DNA of 64,000 bases. It comes from Alitta virens (Eukaryota; Annelida; Polychaeta; Phyllodocida; Nereididae). The notes under the pieces are model-generated. The model did no database searches, was not told where the DNA came from, and saw only the letters and a program-made list of their open reading frames with translations. Numbering within the stretch: position 1 is the first letter of the stretch; every line of letters starts with the position of its first letter. The position numbers and the translations under genes were made by a program. The stretch is from NCBI GenBank assembly GCA_932294295.1, contig OW028577.1, positions 3,252,001-3,316,000 of the forward strand. Direction: 5' to 3'. Below, in pieces: positions 48,962-60,605 of this stretch.

Positions 48962-50823
48962 CACTTTAATTTATTGATAATAAATTATAGCAGACAACAC
49001 AAAGCCACAGTGAGAATGAAAATAGAGATTCAGATATTTTTTTTCATAATATTGAACTGTAAAATTCCATCACATTAAAAGTTGACAAAAGGATTTTCAA
49101 ATGAATTTTTGATTCTACAATAGTTGACTTAACTATCAACTGATATTGCCAAATAGCACTCTAGTGTTCTGTAGTGGACATATTGAAAATGTATTTTGGT
49201 AGTAATGTCCTATATGTCATTGAACGAGTTCTATAATGAAGATCTTTTGCACTAAATTCAATGCAAGAACTTTGGAGATCACAATCGTAAAATACCTTTT
49301 AAATGCAATATTTTTACTTTCTATTGAGTAAAAATTAATACTTTGGTGGGAGAAATTGAGAATATATTCTCAGATATATGCTAGGTGGCTGTAAAGTCAA
49401 TAAGCCACCTGGTGTCTAGAACTGAAACGATGCACGACATTCCCTGTGATAAATTTAAGCTTTCTTGCTTACCTTCTTTATTTCTGATATCTTTTCTATT
49501 TTCTTCCTTTTGTTCTTAATTACTTTATTTCTATTTCTAACATTTCTTTTCTTTCTTTCCTTCATTTGTTCATTCCTTTTTCAATTTTTTTGTCCTTTCT
49601 TTTAAAGTTTCCTTCCTTTCCTTCTTTCTTCTTACCTTGGGTGTCATTTATGAGGGATTATACACAATCCAGCAGAGGGCGCTTCTAAGAATGCAGTTGT
49701 GTATGAATCCCCCACAATTCATTGCTTGGTCTAGGCACTCGTAATGCCAACTCCACCTATAGCCACCTGGGACCACAGCACTCACAAGAACCAGTCTTAC
49801 ATATGGCTGTTCTTCCCTAATCCATTTTGAGGACTCGTACACTTTAAAATCATAAAATCTTTTCACAGTGTAATATTTTATCAACAGTTTCTGGTATGTA
49901 TGAGACTTAACTTTAAGAGTGCCATCCCCCTGCTTAATTTGGAACAAAATCTAAGGAATATGACAAAATAATTTAAATATAACATCCTTATAAGTATAAC
50001 ATCCTTATAAAGCTCTAGGCTTCCAACCACTGGGTCCCAGATTCAATTCCCAGTCGATTGTAAGTCGTATGGCAGTCTCATCCATCATCTCATTGCCACG
50101 GTCCCTGCCTGTCATAATTAGCCCATCAGGTGCAGAAATACAGAATGTAAAGCCCTAATCAAAAGTGAGCTTTTCTCCCCCTCCTCTAAATTGTAGAGTA
50201 GTATTTTTCTTTGTTTATGAGTGTGATGACATTATATTTGATTTGAATACACAAGACTTCCTATATGCCTGCAATTGCATTCAACTTCATCGGAATGAAA
50301 GAGACCCTATAAACTAGCATTGATACCTTAACTTAAAAGAGCTTTCTGCTTGACCCATATTTTGCAGATGGATCTATTGTGTTTTGACGCACTTTGTAAG
50401 AATGCCGCCTAAACGACATCACTAACCCTCCAGAACCAGGTGTCCCTGTCGAATGCTTTTTCATAGTGTAAGGGCTAAGTGCAGGGGCTTAAGTCCTCAC
50501 ACCAGTACCATCACTGTGCCTATTGCCTCTATACATCTTGGTATGGTGAGGCAATGGCTGCAGGAGGATCTGCCCAAAGACTCCTCCATGCCATGGTTGG
50601 GTTTGAAGTTTGAACTCACTACCTCATGATCAGCAGCAAACACCTTTACCACCAGACCATGACATCCATTTTGGTCAGTTTTATGTTTATTTTAACATAT
50701 TCCATTCATACCATGGAGACCATTTTTATACACCACACACATTTAATGATTAATGGAAATATAATAATAAAATTCTGAATTACAAATTGACTCAGAATAA
50801 AGTGAAAAAAGTCCTGTTGGTGA
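48962..50823. repeat. Tandem array unit 2 (1862 bases)
   Basis: Nearly identical to unit 1 after about the first 170 bases. In that first part it instead matches unit 3, for example GAATTTTTGATTCTACAATA against GAACGTTTGATTCTACATAG in unit 1. Confidence 0.9.
49636..49950 (-). pseudogene. Exon-a copy in tandem unit 2
   Basis: Encodes the same 99 residues as the unit 1 copy, without a difference. Confidence 0.45.
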
Positions 50824-52661
50824 CATTTTAATTTATTGATAATAAATTATAGCAGACAACACAAAGCCACAGTGAGAATGAAAATAGAGATTCAGATATT
50901 TTTTTTCATAATATTGAACTGTAAAATTCCATCACATTAAAAGTTGACAAAAGGATTTTCAAATGAATTTTTGATTCTACAATAGTTGACTTAACTATCA
51001 ACTGATATTGCCAAATAGCACTCTAGTGTTCTGTAGTGGACATATTGAAAATGTATTTTGGTAGTAATGTCCTATATGTCATTGAACGAGTTCTATAATG
51101 AAGATCTTTTGCACTAAATTCAATAAAAGAACTTTGGAGATCACAATCGTAAAATAACTTTTAAATGCAATATATTTCTTTTCTAATGAGTAAAAATATG
51201 AATACTTAATGGGAGAAATTGAGAATATATTCTCAGATATACGCTAGGTGGCTGTAAAGTCAATAAGCCACCTGGTGTCTAGAACTGAAACGACGCATGA
51301 CATTCCCTGTGATAAATTTAAGTTTTCTTGCTTACCTTCTATATTTTCTTCCTTTTGTTCTTAATTACTTTATTTCTATTTCTAACATTTCTTTTCTTTC
51401 TTTCCTTCATTTGTTCATTCCTTTTTCAATTTGCTTGTCCTTTCTTTTAAAGTTTCCTTCCTTTCCTTCTTTCTTCTTACCTTGGGTGTCATATATGAGG
51501 GATGATGCACAATCCAGCAGAGGGTGCTTCTAAGAATGCAGTTGTGTATGAATCCCCCACAATTCATTGCTTGGTCTAGGCACTCGTAATGGCCATCTCC
51601 ACCTATAGCCACCTGGGACCACAGCACTCACAAGAACCAGTCTTACATATGTCTGTTCTTCCCTAATCCATTTTGAGGACTCGTGCACTTTAAAATCATA
51701 AAATCTTTTCACAGTGTAATATTTTATCAACACTTTCTGGTATGTATGAGACTTAACTTTAAGAGTGCCATCCCCTTGCTTAATTTGGAACAAAATCTAA
51801 GGAATATGACAAAATAATTTAAATATAACATCCTTATAAGTATAACATCCTTATAAAGCTCTAGGCTTCCAACAACTGGGTCCCAGATTCAATTCCCAGT
51901 CGAGTGTAAGTCGTATGGCAGTCTCATCCATCATCTCATTGCCACGGTCCCTGCCTGTCATAATTAGCCCATCAGGTGCAGAAATACAGAATGTAAAGCC
52001 CTAATCAAAAGTGAACTTTTCTCCCCCTCCTCTAAATTGTAGAGTAGTATTTTTCTTTGTTTATGAGTGTGATGACATTATATATGATATGAATACGTAA
52101 TTAAGTGCCTGCAATTGCATTAACTTCATTGGAATGACAGAGGCCAAAAACTAGCATTGATACATTTACTTAAAAGAGCTTTCTGCTTGACCCATATTTT
52201 GCAGTTGGATCTATTGTGTTTTGACGCACTTTGTAAGAATGCCGCCTAAACAACATCACTAACCCTCCAGCACCAGGTGTCTCTGTCGAATGCTTTTTCA
52301 TAGAGCAAGGGCTAAGTGCAGGGGCTTAAGACCTTACACCAGTACCATCACTGTGCCTATTGCCTCTATACATCTTGGTATGGTGAGGCAATGGCTGTAT
52401 CTGCTCAAATACTCCTCCATGCCATGGTTGGGTTTGAAGTTTGAACTCACTACCTCATGATCAGCAACAAACACCTTTACCACCAGACCATGACATCCAT
52501 TTTGGTCGTTTTATGTTTATTTTAACATTACATATTTCATTCATACCATGGAGACCATTTTTATACACCACAAACATATTTAATGATTAATGGAAATATA
52601 ATAATAAAATTCTGAATTACAAATTGACTCAGAAATAAAGTGAAAAAATTCCTGTTGGTGA
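50824..52661. repeat. Tandem array unit 3 (1838 bases)
   Basis: Same order of parts as units 1 and 2 but more diverged, with a one-base insertion in the exon-a copy and small deletions near 52100 and 52400. Confidence 0.9.
51481..51796 (-). pseudogene. Exon-a copy in tandem unit 3, frameshifted
   Basis: 316 bases rather than 315. One extra base at about 51592 breaks the frame between GGYRW and YECLDQAMNCGG. Splice-like borders are kept. Confidence 0.45.
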
Positions 52662-53300
52662 CACTTTAATTTATTGATAATAAATTATAGCAGACAACAC
52701 AAAGCCACAGTGAGATTGAAAATAGAGATTCCGATACATTTTTTCATAATATTGAACTGTAAAATTCCATCACATTAAAAGTTGACAAAAGGATTTTCAA
52801 ATGAACGTTTGATTCTACATAGTTGGCTTAACTATCAACTGATATTGCCAAATAGCATTTCATAACAGAGAGCCACACTCTAGTATTCTGTAGTGGACAT
52901 ATTGAAAATGTTTTTTGGTAGTAATGTCCTATATGTCATTGAACGAGTTCTATAATGAAGATCTTTTGCACTAAATTCAATACAAGAACTTTGGAGATCA
53001 CAATCGTAAAATATCTTTTAAATGCAATATTTTTACTTTCTAATGAGTAAAAATGAATACTTCACTGAGAGAAATTGAGAATAAATTCTGAGATATGCCC
53101 AATGTGTCAGTAAAGTCAATTAGCCACCTGGTGTCTAGAACTGAAACTACGCATGACGTTCCATCTGATAAATTTGTTTACTACAGCACGTGGACAGTCC
53201 CTGGCAGCTTCGATCAAGGTCAAAAAACTGAAAATTAAAATTGAGGAAATGTGTCAACAGCATGTAACCACATGAACATGTCAATATTATGTAGGTTATG
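52662..53300. repeat. Partial tandem unit 4 / repeat R copy
   Basis: Starts like the other units, then instead of the exon-a part it continues into ACAGCACGTGGACAGTCCCT. That sequence is also in repeat R at 19600. It therefore looks like the ancestral R-type sequence from which the units arose. Confidence 0.7.
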
Positions 53301-53446
53301 ACAGATTTATTTAAATGTTTTGTTCCATGCATTTAGAATGAGTCTATTAAAGACATTATGACACAATAAATTAAAGCTTAAATTAAGGCCAAGCATTGTA
53401 AAATACAGATTTAGCTAATTTGGTACTATATCCATCTACCTATAGC

Positions 53447-53570
53447 CCTGATAGCATTCCAAATCAACCCATCTTTTCCATATAGGCCACTGTTGGTACA
53501 ACGTTGAATCAACATCGCCGACATCGTGCCGACATCGTGCCGACATTGCAACGATTGGAATGCTATCGGG
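53447..53570. mobile_element. MITE of the CCAGATAGCAT family outside the palindromes
   Basis: CTGATAGCATTCCAAATC opens it and GATTGGAATGCTATCGGG closes it. Inside are two direct copies of CGACATCGTGC. It is an independent copy of the element seen in the BBOX-like introns. Confidence 0.7.
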
Positions 53571-53647
53571 GAGAAAGAACTGACCAGCTAACCAGCTAAC
53601 CTATATCAGACTAGTTATATCACAGATACAATCAATGAGATGCTCAC

Positions 53648-53835
53648 CCTATTTGCATTAGAGCTTTCCTGTTTACCCATAATATGTTGCAAATATCGTG
53701 TTTTGATGCACAGTGCGAGAATGCTGTCTCAACGACGTCACTAACCCTCCAGCACCAGGTGTCACTGTCGAAGGCATTGCTTTGCGCCACATAACGGAGG
53801 ACGCAGTGGTTTGTGGCTCTTGTCCACATTAAGCC
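53648..53835 (-). CDS. Exon b of a putative secreted Cys-rich protein gene
   Basis: The acceptor is TTTTCAG ending at 53836 and the donor GTGAGC starts at 53647, giving 188 bases from phase 0 to phase 2. It encodes GLMWTRATNHCVLRYVAQSN, then DTWCWRVSDVVETAFSHCAS and KHDICNILWVNRKALMQ. Five Cys, several Trp and the open frame contrast with the stop-containing copies at 46.6-52.3 kb. It joins in frame to 54372-54532. The Cys spacing recalls small secreted Cys-rich proteins of invertebrates, with a stanniocalcin-like look, but I cannot assign a family. The exon downstream of it was not found. Confidence 0.5.
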
Positions 53836-54371
53836 CTGAAAATGAAAAAAAAAAGGTCTGACAATCATGCACAAAAAATACCTACAAATCGAATATACAC
53901 CCTTTTCGTGTGGCAGCCATGTTGGCAATTTTGCCTTATTGACCTCATTTCGACTGTCAAATATTTTGACATCATTACTTCTCCATGGTTTTTTGCACTC
54001 TGTGACCTCAGCTTGGTCCTTGTTCACTGATGACTTCACAATACTAGACCTATCTTAAGTAGTACAAAGAGAGGTCAATGAGGCAAAAATGCCAACATGG
54101 CTGCTCTGTGAAAAGAGTGTATAATAACTTCCTCTTCAATTCATTTGCTTAGTTTCTATTTCACGCTTTCTCTTTAGTTTAGCTTTCTTTCATCCCTTCT
54201 TTAATTTTTCGTGCTTTCCTTCTTTATTTCTGATATATTTTCTATTTTTCTTCATTCTTAATTACTTTATTTTTCTATTCCTAACCACTTTTTTCTTTCC
54301 TTCCTTCATTTGTTCCTTGTTCAATATTTTTGTCCTTTCTTTGATAGTTTCTTTTCCTTCTTTCTTCTTAC

Positions 54372-54532
54372 CTTGGGGGTAATTTGTGAGGGATGATGTG
54401 CAATCCGGCAGAGGGCGCTTCCTAGAGTGCGGTTGTGTATGAATCCCCCACAATGCATTGCTTGGTCTAGGCACTCGTAATATTTGCAATGGCCCTTCAT
54501 GGCTTGTTCTTCGCATAGCCGAACATCTAAAT
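54372..54532 (-). CDS. Exon a of the putative secreted Cys-rich protein gene
   Basis: The acceptor TTTTTGTTGCAG ends at 54533 and the donor GTAAGAAG begins at 54371, giving 161 bases. Two leading bases complete a codon from an upstream exon, and the exon ends at a codon boundary, which matches exon b. It encodes LDVRLCEEQAMKGHCKYYEC, then LDQAMHCGGFIHNRT with an N-glycosylation sequon (NRT), then GSALCRIAHHPSQITPK. The phase also fits the signal-peptide exon at 63483-63597. No stop or frameshift. Confidence 0.5.
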
Positions 54533-54574
54533 CTGCAACAAAAAATATGTTTTCATTATTGTGCAATTTTTTTT

Positions 54575-54725
54575 AACCCCGGTACCCTGTGGTTGGAAGC
54601 CTAGCACACTACCACTGAGCTAGGCCCCTATGCACACCAAATGCTGAGTCAGACACTACCAATTTTAACCCAGGACCTTCAGCTTACCTGGCCAGTACCT
54701 TAACCACTGGGCTACTCAGCTGCCA
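54575..54725 (-). mobile_element. Two tRNA-like sequences in tandem
   Basis: On the minus strand, TAGCTCAGTGGTAGTGTGC (near 54620) and TAGCCCAGTGGTTAAGG (near 54710) resemble tRNA A-box regions. GGTCCTGGGTTAAAATTGG gives a B-box-like match. Neither folds obviously into a full tRNA, so they are SINE heads. Confidence 0.5.
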
Positions 54726-56182
54726 CTGGTTAGTTATCTTTAAAACAGCCCACGAAAGATATAAGACAACTTAAGCATGCCCATGTTCAAAGTAGTCCTT
54801 TATTTATTTTGGAGGATGGTGAATTTGCCCTGGCATGTAAAAGGCCCCACCCTGGAGGTAAATATTTGTCCTAGGCTTATAGCTTGGGTTCAGAGGTCAA
54901 GCACCTCATCATCTATCAGTGGAGACGGGGGGGGGCCCTCATGTCTCCACAGGCATTTGAAATTGGCGAAAAATTAACCAGGCAATGAGTCTAAAGGGGC
55001 GTTCACACTGTCATGGATACGACCTACGAGTGACCACGTGTGAAAATATTTTTTACTCTTGCATATCCTTGGCTCACTCGCCGAGCGTTTTATGTACACT
55101 CGAGCTAATCCGTAGGATGCTCCTGTAAATCATCCTTGATCATACGTGGAAAGGGCAACATTTTTTAAACATATGTTTAAAACTTTTCCGGACGTTCTAC
55201 GAGTGAATTGTTTTTATTAGTTACATAACTTGCTCAGGATTCACTCGGCGAGCGTTCTACGTACGTTCTACATATGTCCGTGACCATCCTTGGCCATCCT
55301 TGGCAATACGTAGCGACTGCCCATCCGTATGTACTCGCCATCCACTCGCGTCCACTCGTAGACATCCGTGGACGTTCGGCGAGTGTTTAACAGAGCCAGG
55401 AGTGAGCACGTATAGCCCATTTTTTACGTACATGATCACTCGATCACTCGTAGGTCTTATAAGTGACAGTGTGAATGCCCCTTAAGATATGAGTTTTACT
55501 GGCTAAATGAAAACATCCAGAAAGTCAATGTTTCATCCAATGCTTATTATGGCATGTTTCAAATGATGATTGGGATTTGTTAAATCGTTGTTATACCTAT
55601 CAGTCTCAAAACCAATTGCTTTGTAATTGAGAAATTGTGCCAGAGGTATGTGGTATTGTTTTGACACGGTTAATTGAAAATTCAATCTTTATAATTTAAA
55701 AAAGATCAAAATCGTATTGCTTAAATTCAATCATGTTAAAAAAATTCAAATGGCGTGAACTTATAATAGTCTTTGTGTGAGTGACAATTTACAAATTGAA
55801 TCATGTAATTGCAAAAAAAAGGTACAAATGTTGTTGTTATTGATGTCCCAGTGGTCCCCAGCCTCTGTCCCAATGTACCCCATGGCTGAGGACCACTGGG
55901 AAATTTCTAAGGTCACAAAAACACTGCCTCACTGGATGATGGATTTCAATATCCATGTTTTGCTGCCACTGCGAGATATTCAATCAAATGTAAAAATTTC
56001 CCAAAGTCTACTTTTCCTTTTTTATTTATTTTTTCTTCAAATTGTGAAACCTGTCAAAATTCGGCGATGCAGATTGATATATACAAATACATTTTTCTAC
56101 ATGATTGTTTTGCACTGAAACAATTATGAAAAAATAAAGAGCTTTTGACGAATAAATGTATTCTTAATATATCTGCTTACTT
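54726..56182. other. Intergenic or intronic sequence with one MITE
   Basis: Apart from the foldback MITE at 54994-55487 I see no gene or repeat structure. A plus-strand ORF at 55777-56118 has no family signature. Confidence 0.5.
54994..55487. mobile_element. Foldback MITE with GGGGCGTTCACAC termini, copy 3
   Basis: Begins AAAGGGGCGTTCACACTGTC and ends GACAGTGTGAATGCCCCTTA. It lies outside both palindromes, so it is an independent insertion of the family. Confidence 0.75.
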
Positions 56183-57657
56183 AAAGACCGAGCTGCAGCT
56201 GGTCGAATTTGCCACCGCAAAGCAATAAAACGCTGATTGGCTGCTTGCTGGACACTGGGTAGTTAGCCCCACCTTACGCAATGGCTTGTAAGGGGGTCAA
56301 TAAAGCCACCCCCCCCCCCTCTAGCTTGATGCTTGGCTGAACAGGGTTTGTTTACATCTGGTCAGTTAACTGAGTGGATAACACAGCGAAATGTAATCTC
56401 CTACATTTGATATTTCTCATTAATAGTTTGGTTTTGAAGAAAAGAACATTATCAGCATTTGATATGGATAATGCTGTAAGATGTATATATATATATATAG
56501 ATAGATATAACAAGATTGAATTTTAATTAAGAAGTGTTTATTATTATGTTGTTATTGTATTGTAACAAATATTTATCATAGCTTGAACCTAGTTTTATGT
56601 ACTACTTTTCTATTATTCTATAATTGTTACTGTAGGTCATTTACTTTGTATTTTCGGTTTACATTGTGACACAATGAATGAAATGAAGCTGTAAAATAAA
56701 AGATATATATTTAACATCTAGCTGTTATGATATAATTATACATTTATTAAATTGCAAACTGTATGCAAATTTTAATCTTTATTTCATAGATTGTGGGGCT
56801 TCCTTTGAAGTGACCACCAACTCTTGTGCTTTTGTTGGGGGTAATCTAGTGTAGAGAACAATGCATGTTGCATCATCATAGAAATACTTGAATTTGACTC
56901 CAAATATCAGTTATGAAATCAGTTGATACTGCCTTTGAAACAAGATGTGTAACAGAGCTGATTTTACAGACAGTCAGTCCATTAACTCTTGGTCAGTCTA
57001 AGTTGTACCTCAGGACAATTCACACCAAGCCCTTATTCTGGCAATGACAGGACTATTGTTTTATCATATAGTACATGTTTATCTAACCATGGGAATTACC
57101 ATATATAGAGGGATCACATACGCTGTTACATTTTTCAATAAGGTAAGACTGCTTTATGTAGATACAAGTTGAATTGTATGCATCCTTGCTATTGCCTATA
57201 TATACATGATAATATAATATCTATATTATGTCATAAGAGGATTGGAGTATGAACTTCACCCCCTTCCTAATTGCACCTGTAGCCATGCGGTTTCTATGCA
57301 AATGAGCACTATTTTTAGAGGTCATTAAGCTTACAAGGGTTGTTGTACCATGGTAACAGCTCATTGAAATGTCATTAGGGCCTGTCAATCAAATTCTGGA
57401 AGATGTCTTCATAATTCTACATATAATTCATAATATCTCTACTTGTACACCAAATATAATTTAGAGAGTGGCATAATTCGTTTCTGCATAAATTGTTGAA
57501 TCTGCAGATACCAAATTGATGTGGCTTTATTGCATTGTGTGTTGTTGTTATTGGGAAATTGTGTGAAATATTCAGAGATGTTTCCACTTTGAGGGGTTGG
57601 AACCAAATGAGGCCTCTGAGCTGCTATCCCCTTTTATAGTCGTGGCTCGGTCTTTAA
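56183..57657. mobile_element. TTAA-bounded element, copy 1 of a head-to-tail trimer
   Basis: Starts TTAA AGACCGAGC and ends GCTCGGTCT TTAA, so it has 9-base terminal inverted repeats inside TTAA. That target site is typical of piggyBac-type elements, although the terminal bases are not the usual CCC. The period is 1473 bases. No transposase ORF. It includes a poly-C run, a TATATA/GATA stretch, and near the right end a minus-strand TATAAAAGG. Confidence 0.7.
56290..56301. repeat. Poly-C run, repeated in each TTAA element
   Basis: Eleven C in copy 1 and twelve in copies 2 and 3 (about 57782 and 59256). Other poly-C or poly-G runs lie at about 4131-4145, 19975-19989 and 24591-24607. Confidence 0.8.
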
Positions 57658-59131
57658 AGACCGAGCTGCAGCTGGTCGAATTTGCCACCGCAAAGCAATA
57701 AAACGCTGATTGGCTGCTTGCTGGACACTGGGTAGTTAGCCCCACCTTACGCAATGGCTTGTAAGGGGGTCAATAAAGCCACCCCCCCCCCCCTCTAGCT
57801 TGATGCTTGGCTGAACAGGGTTTGTTTACATCTGGTCAGTTAACTGAGTGGATAACACAGCGAAATGTAATCTCCTACATTTGATATTTCTCATTAATAG
57901 TTTGGTTTTGAAGAAAAGAACATTATCAGCATTTGATATGGATAATGCTGTAAGATGTATATATATATATATAGATAGATATAACAAGATTGAATTTTAA
58001 TTAAGAAGTGTTTATTATTATGTTGTTATTGTATTGTAACAAATATTTATCATAGCTTGAACCTAGTTTTATGTACTACTTTTCTATTATTCTATAATTG
58101 TTACTGTAGGTCATTTACTTTGTATTTTCGGTTTACATTGTGACACAATGAATGAAATGAAGCTGTAAAATAAAAGATATATATTTAACATCTAGCTGTT
58201 ATGATATAATTATACATTTATTAAATTGCAAACTGTATGCAAATTTTAATCTTTATTTCATAGATTGTGGGGCTTCCTTTGAAGTGACCACCAACTCTTG
58301 TGCTTTTGTTGGGGGTAATCTAGTGTAGAGAACAATGCATGTTGCATCATCATAGAAATACTTGAATTTGACTCCAAATATCAGTTATGAAATCAGTTGA
58401 TACTGCCTTTGAAACAAGATGTGTAACAGAGCTGATTTTACAGACAGTCAGTCCATTAACTCTTGGTCAGTCTAAGTTGTACCTCAGGACAATTCACACC
58501 AAGCCCTTATTCTGGCAATGACAGGACTATTGTTTTATCATATAGTACATGTTTATCTAACCATGGGAATTACCATATATAGAGGGATCACATACGCTGT
58601 TACATTTTTCAATAAGGTAAGACTGCTTTATGTAGATACAAGTTGAATTGTATGCATCCTTGCTATTGCCTATATATACATGATAATATAATATCTATAT
58701 TATGTCATAAGAGGATTGGAGTATGAACTTCACCCCCTTCCTAATTGCACCTGTAGCCATGCGGTTTCTATGCAAATGAGCACTATTTTTAGAGGTCATT
58801 AAGCTTACAAGGGTTGTTGTACCATGGTAACAGCTCATTGAAATGTCATTAGGGCCTGTCAATCAAATTCTGGAAGATGTCTTCATAATTCTACATATAA
58901 TTCATAATATCTCTACTTGTACACCAAATATAATTTAGAGAGTGGCATAATTCGTTTCTGCATAAATTGTTGAATCTGCAGATACCAAATTGATGTGGCT
59001 TTATTGCATTGTGTGTTGTTGTTATTGGGAAATTGTGTGAAATATTCAGAGATGTTTCCACTTTGAGGGGTTGGAACCAAATGAGGCCTCTGAGCTGCTA
59101 TCCCCTTTTATAGTCGTGGCTCGGTCTTTAA
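57656..59131. mobile_element. TTAA-bounded element, copy 2
   Basis: Shares its left TTAA with copy 1 and its right TTAA with copy 3. I see no difference from copy 1 except one more C in the poly-C run (12 against 11). The period is 1474 bases. Confidence 0.7.
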
Positions 59132-60605
59132 AGACCGAGCTGCAGCTGGTCGAATTTGCCACCGCAAAGCAATAAAACGCTGATTGGCTGCTTGCTGGAC
59201 ACTGGGTAGTTAGCCCCACCTTACGCAATGGCTTGTAAGGGGGTCAATAAAGCCACCCCCCCCCCCCTCTAGCTTGATGCTTGGCTGAACAGGGTTTGTT
59301 TACATCTGGTCAGTTAACTGAGTGGATAACACAGCGAAATGTAATCTCCTACATTTGATATTTCTCATTAATAGTTTGGTTTTGAAGAAAAGAACATTAT
59401 CAGCATTTGATATGGATAATGCTGTAAGATGTATATATATATATATAGATAGATATAACAAGATTGAATTTTAATTAAGAAGTGTTTATTATTATGTTGT
59501 TATTGTATTGTAACAAATATTTATCATAGCTTGAACCTAGTTTTATGTACTACTTTTCTATTATTCTATAATTGTTACTGTAGGTCATTTACTTTGTATT
59601 TTCGGTTTACATTGTGACACAATGAATGAAATGAAGCTGTAAAATAAAAGATATATATTTAACATCTAGCTGTTATGATATAATTATACATTTATTAAAT
59701 TGCAAACTGTATGCAAATTTTAATCTTTATTTCATAGATTGTGGGGCTTCCTTTGAAGTGACCACCAACTCTTGTGCTTTTGTTGGGGGTAATCTAGTGT
59801 AGAGAACAATGCATGTTGCATCATCATAGAAATACTTGAATTTGACTCCAAATATCAGTTATGAAATCAGTTGATACTGCCTTTGAAACAAGATGTGTAA
59901 CAGAGCTGATTTTACAGACAGTCAGTCCATTAACTCTTGGTCAGTCTAAGTTGTACCTCAGGACAATTCACACCAAGCCCTTATTCTGGCAATGACAGGA
60001 CTATTGTTTTATCATATAGTACATGTTTATCTAACCATGGGAATTACCATATATAGAGGGATCACATACGCTGTTACATTTTTCAATAAGGTAAGACTGC
60101 TTTATGTAGATACAAGTTGAATTGTATGCATCCTTGCTATTGCCTATATATACATGATAATATAATATCTATATTATGTCATAAGAGGATTGGAGTATGA
60201 ACTTCACCCCCTTCCTAATTGCACCTGTAGCCATGCGGTTTCTATGCAAATGAGCACTATTTTTAGAGGTCATTAAGCTTACAAGGGTTGTTGTACCATG
60301 GTAACAGCTCATTGAAATGTCATTAGGGCCTGTCAATCAAATTCTGGAAGATGTCTTCATAATTCTACATATAATTCATAATATCTCTACTTGTACACCA
60401 AATATAATTTAGAGAGTGGCATAATTCGTTTCTGCATAAATTGTTGAATCTGCAGATACCAAATTGATGTGGCTTTATTGCATTGTGTGTTGTTGTTATT
60501 GGGAAATTGTGTGAAATATTCAGAGATGTTTCCACTTTGAGGGGTTGGAACCAAATGAGGCCTCTGAGCTGCTATCCCCTTTTATAGTCGTGGCTCGGTC
60601 TTTAA
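59130..60605. mobile_element. TTAA-bounded element, copy 3
   Basis: Identical to copy 2 as far as I can read. Its right end, GCTCGGTCT TTAA, is followed by unrelated sequence (GGCGTCTTTCC). Confidence 0.7.

Noticed and set aside
57572..57754. Minus-strand 60-codon ORF in each TTAA element
   Set aside because: It spans the junction between two units and includes the terminal repeat, so it cannot be a gene of the element.
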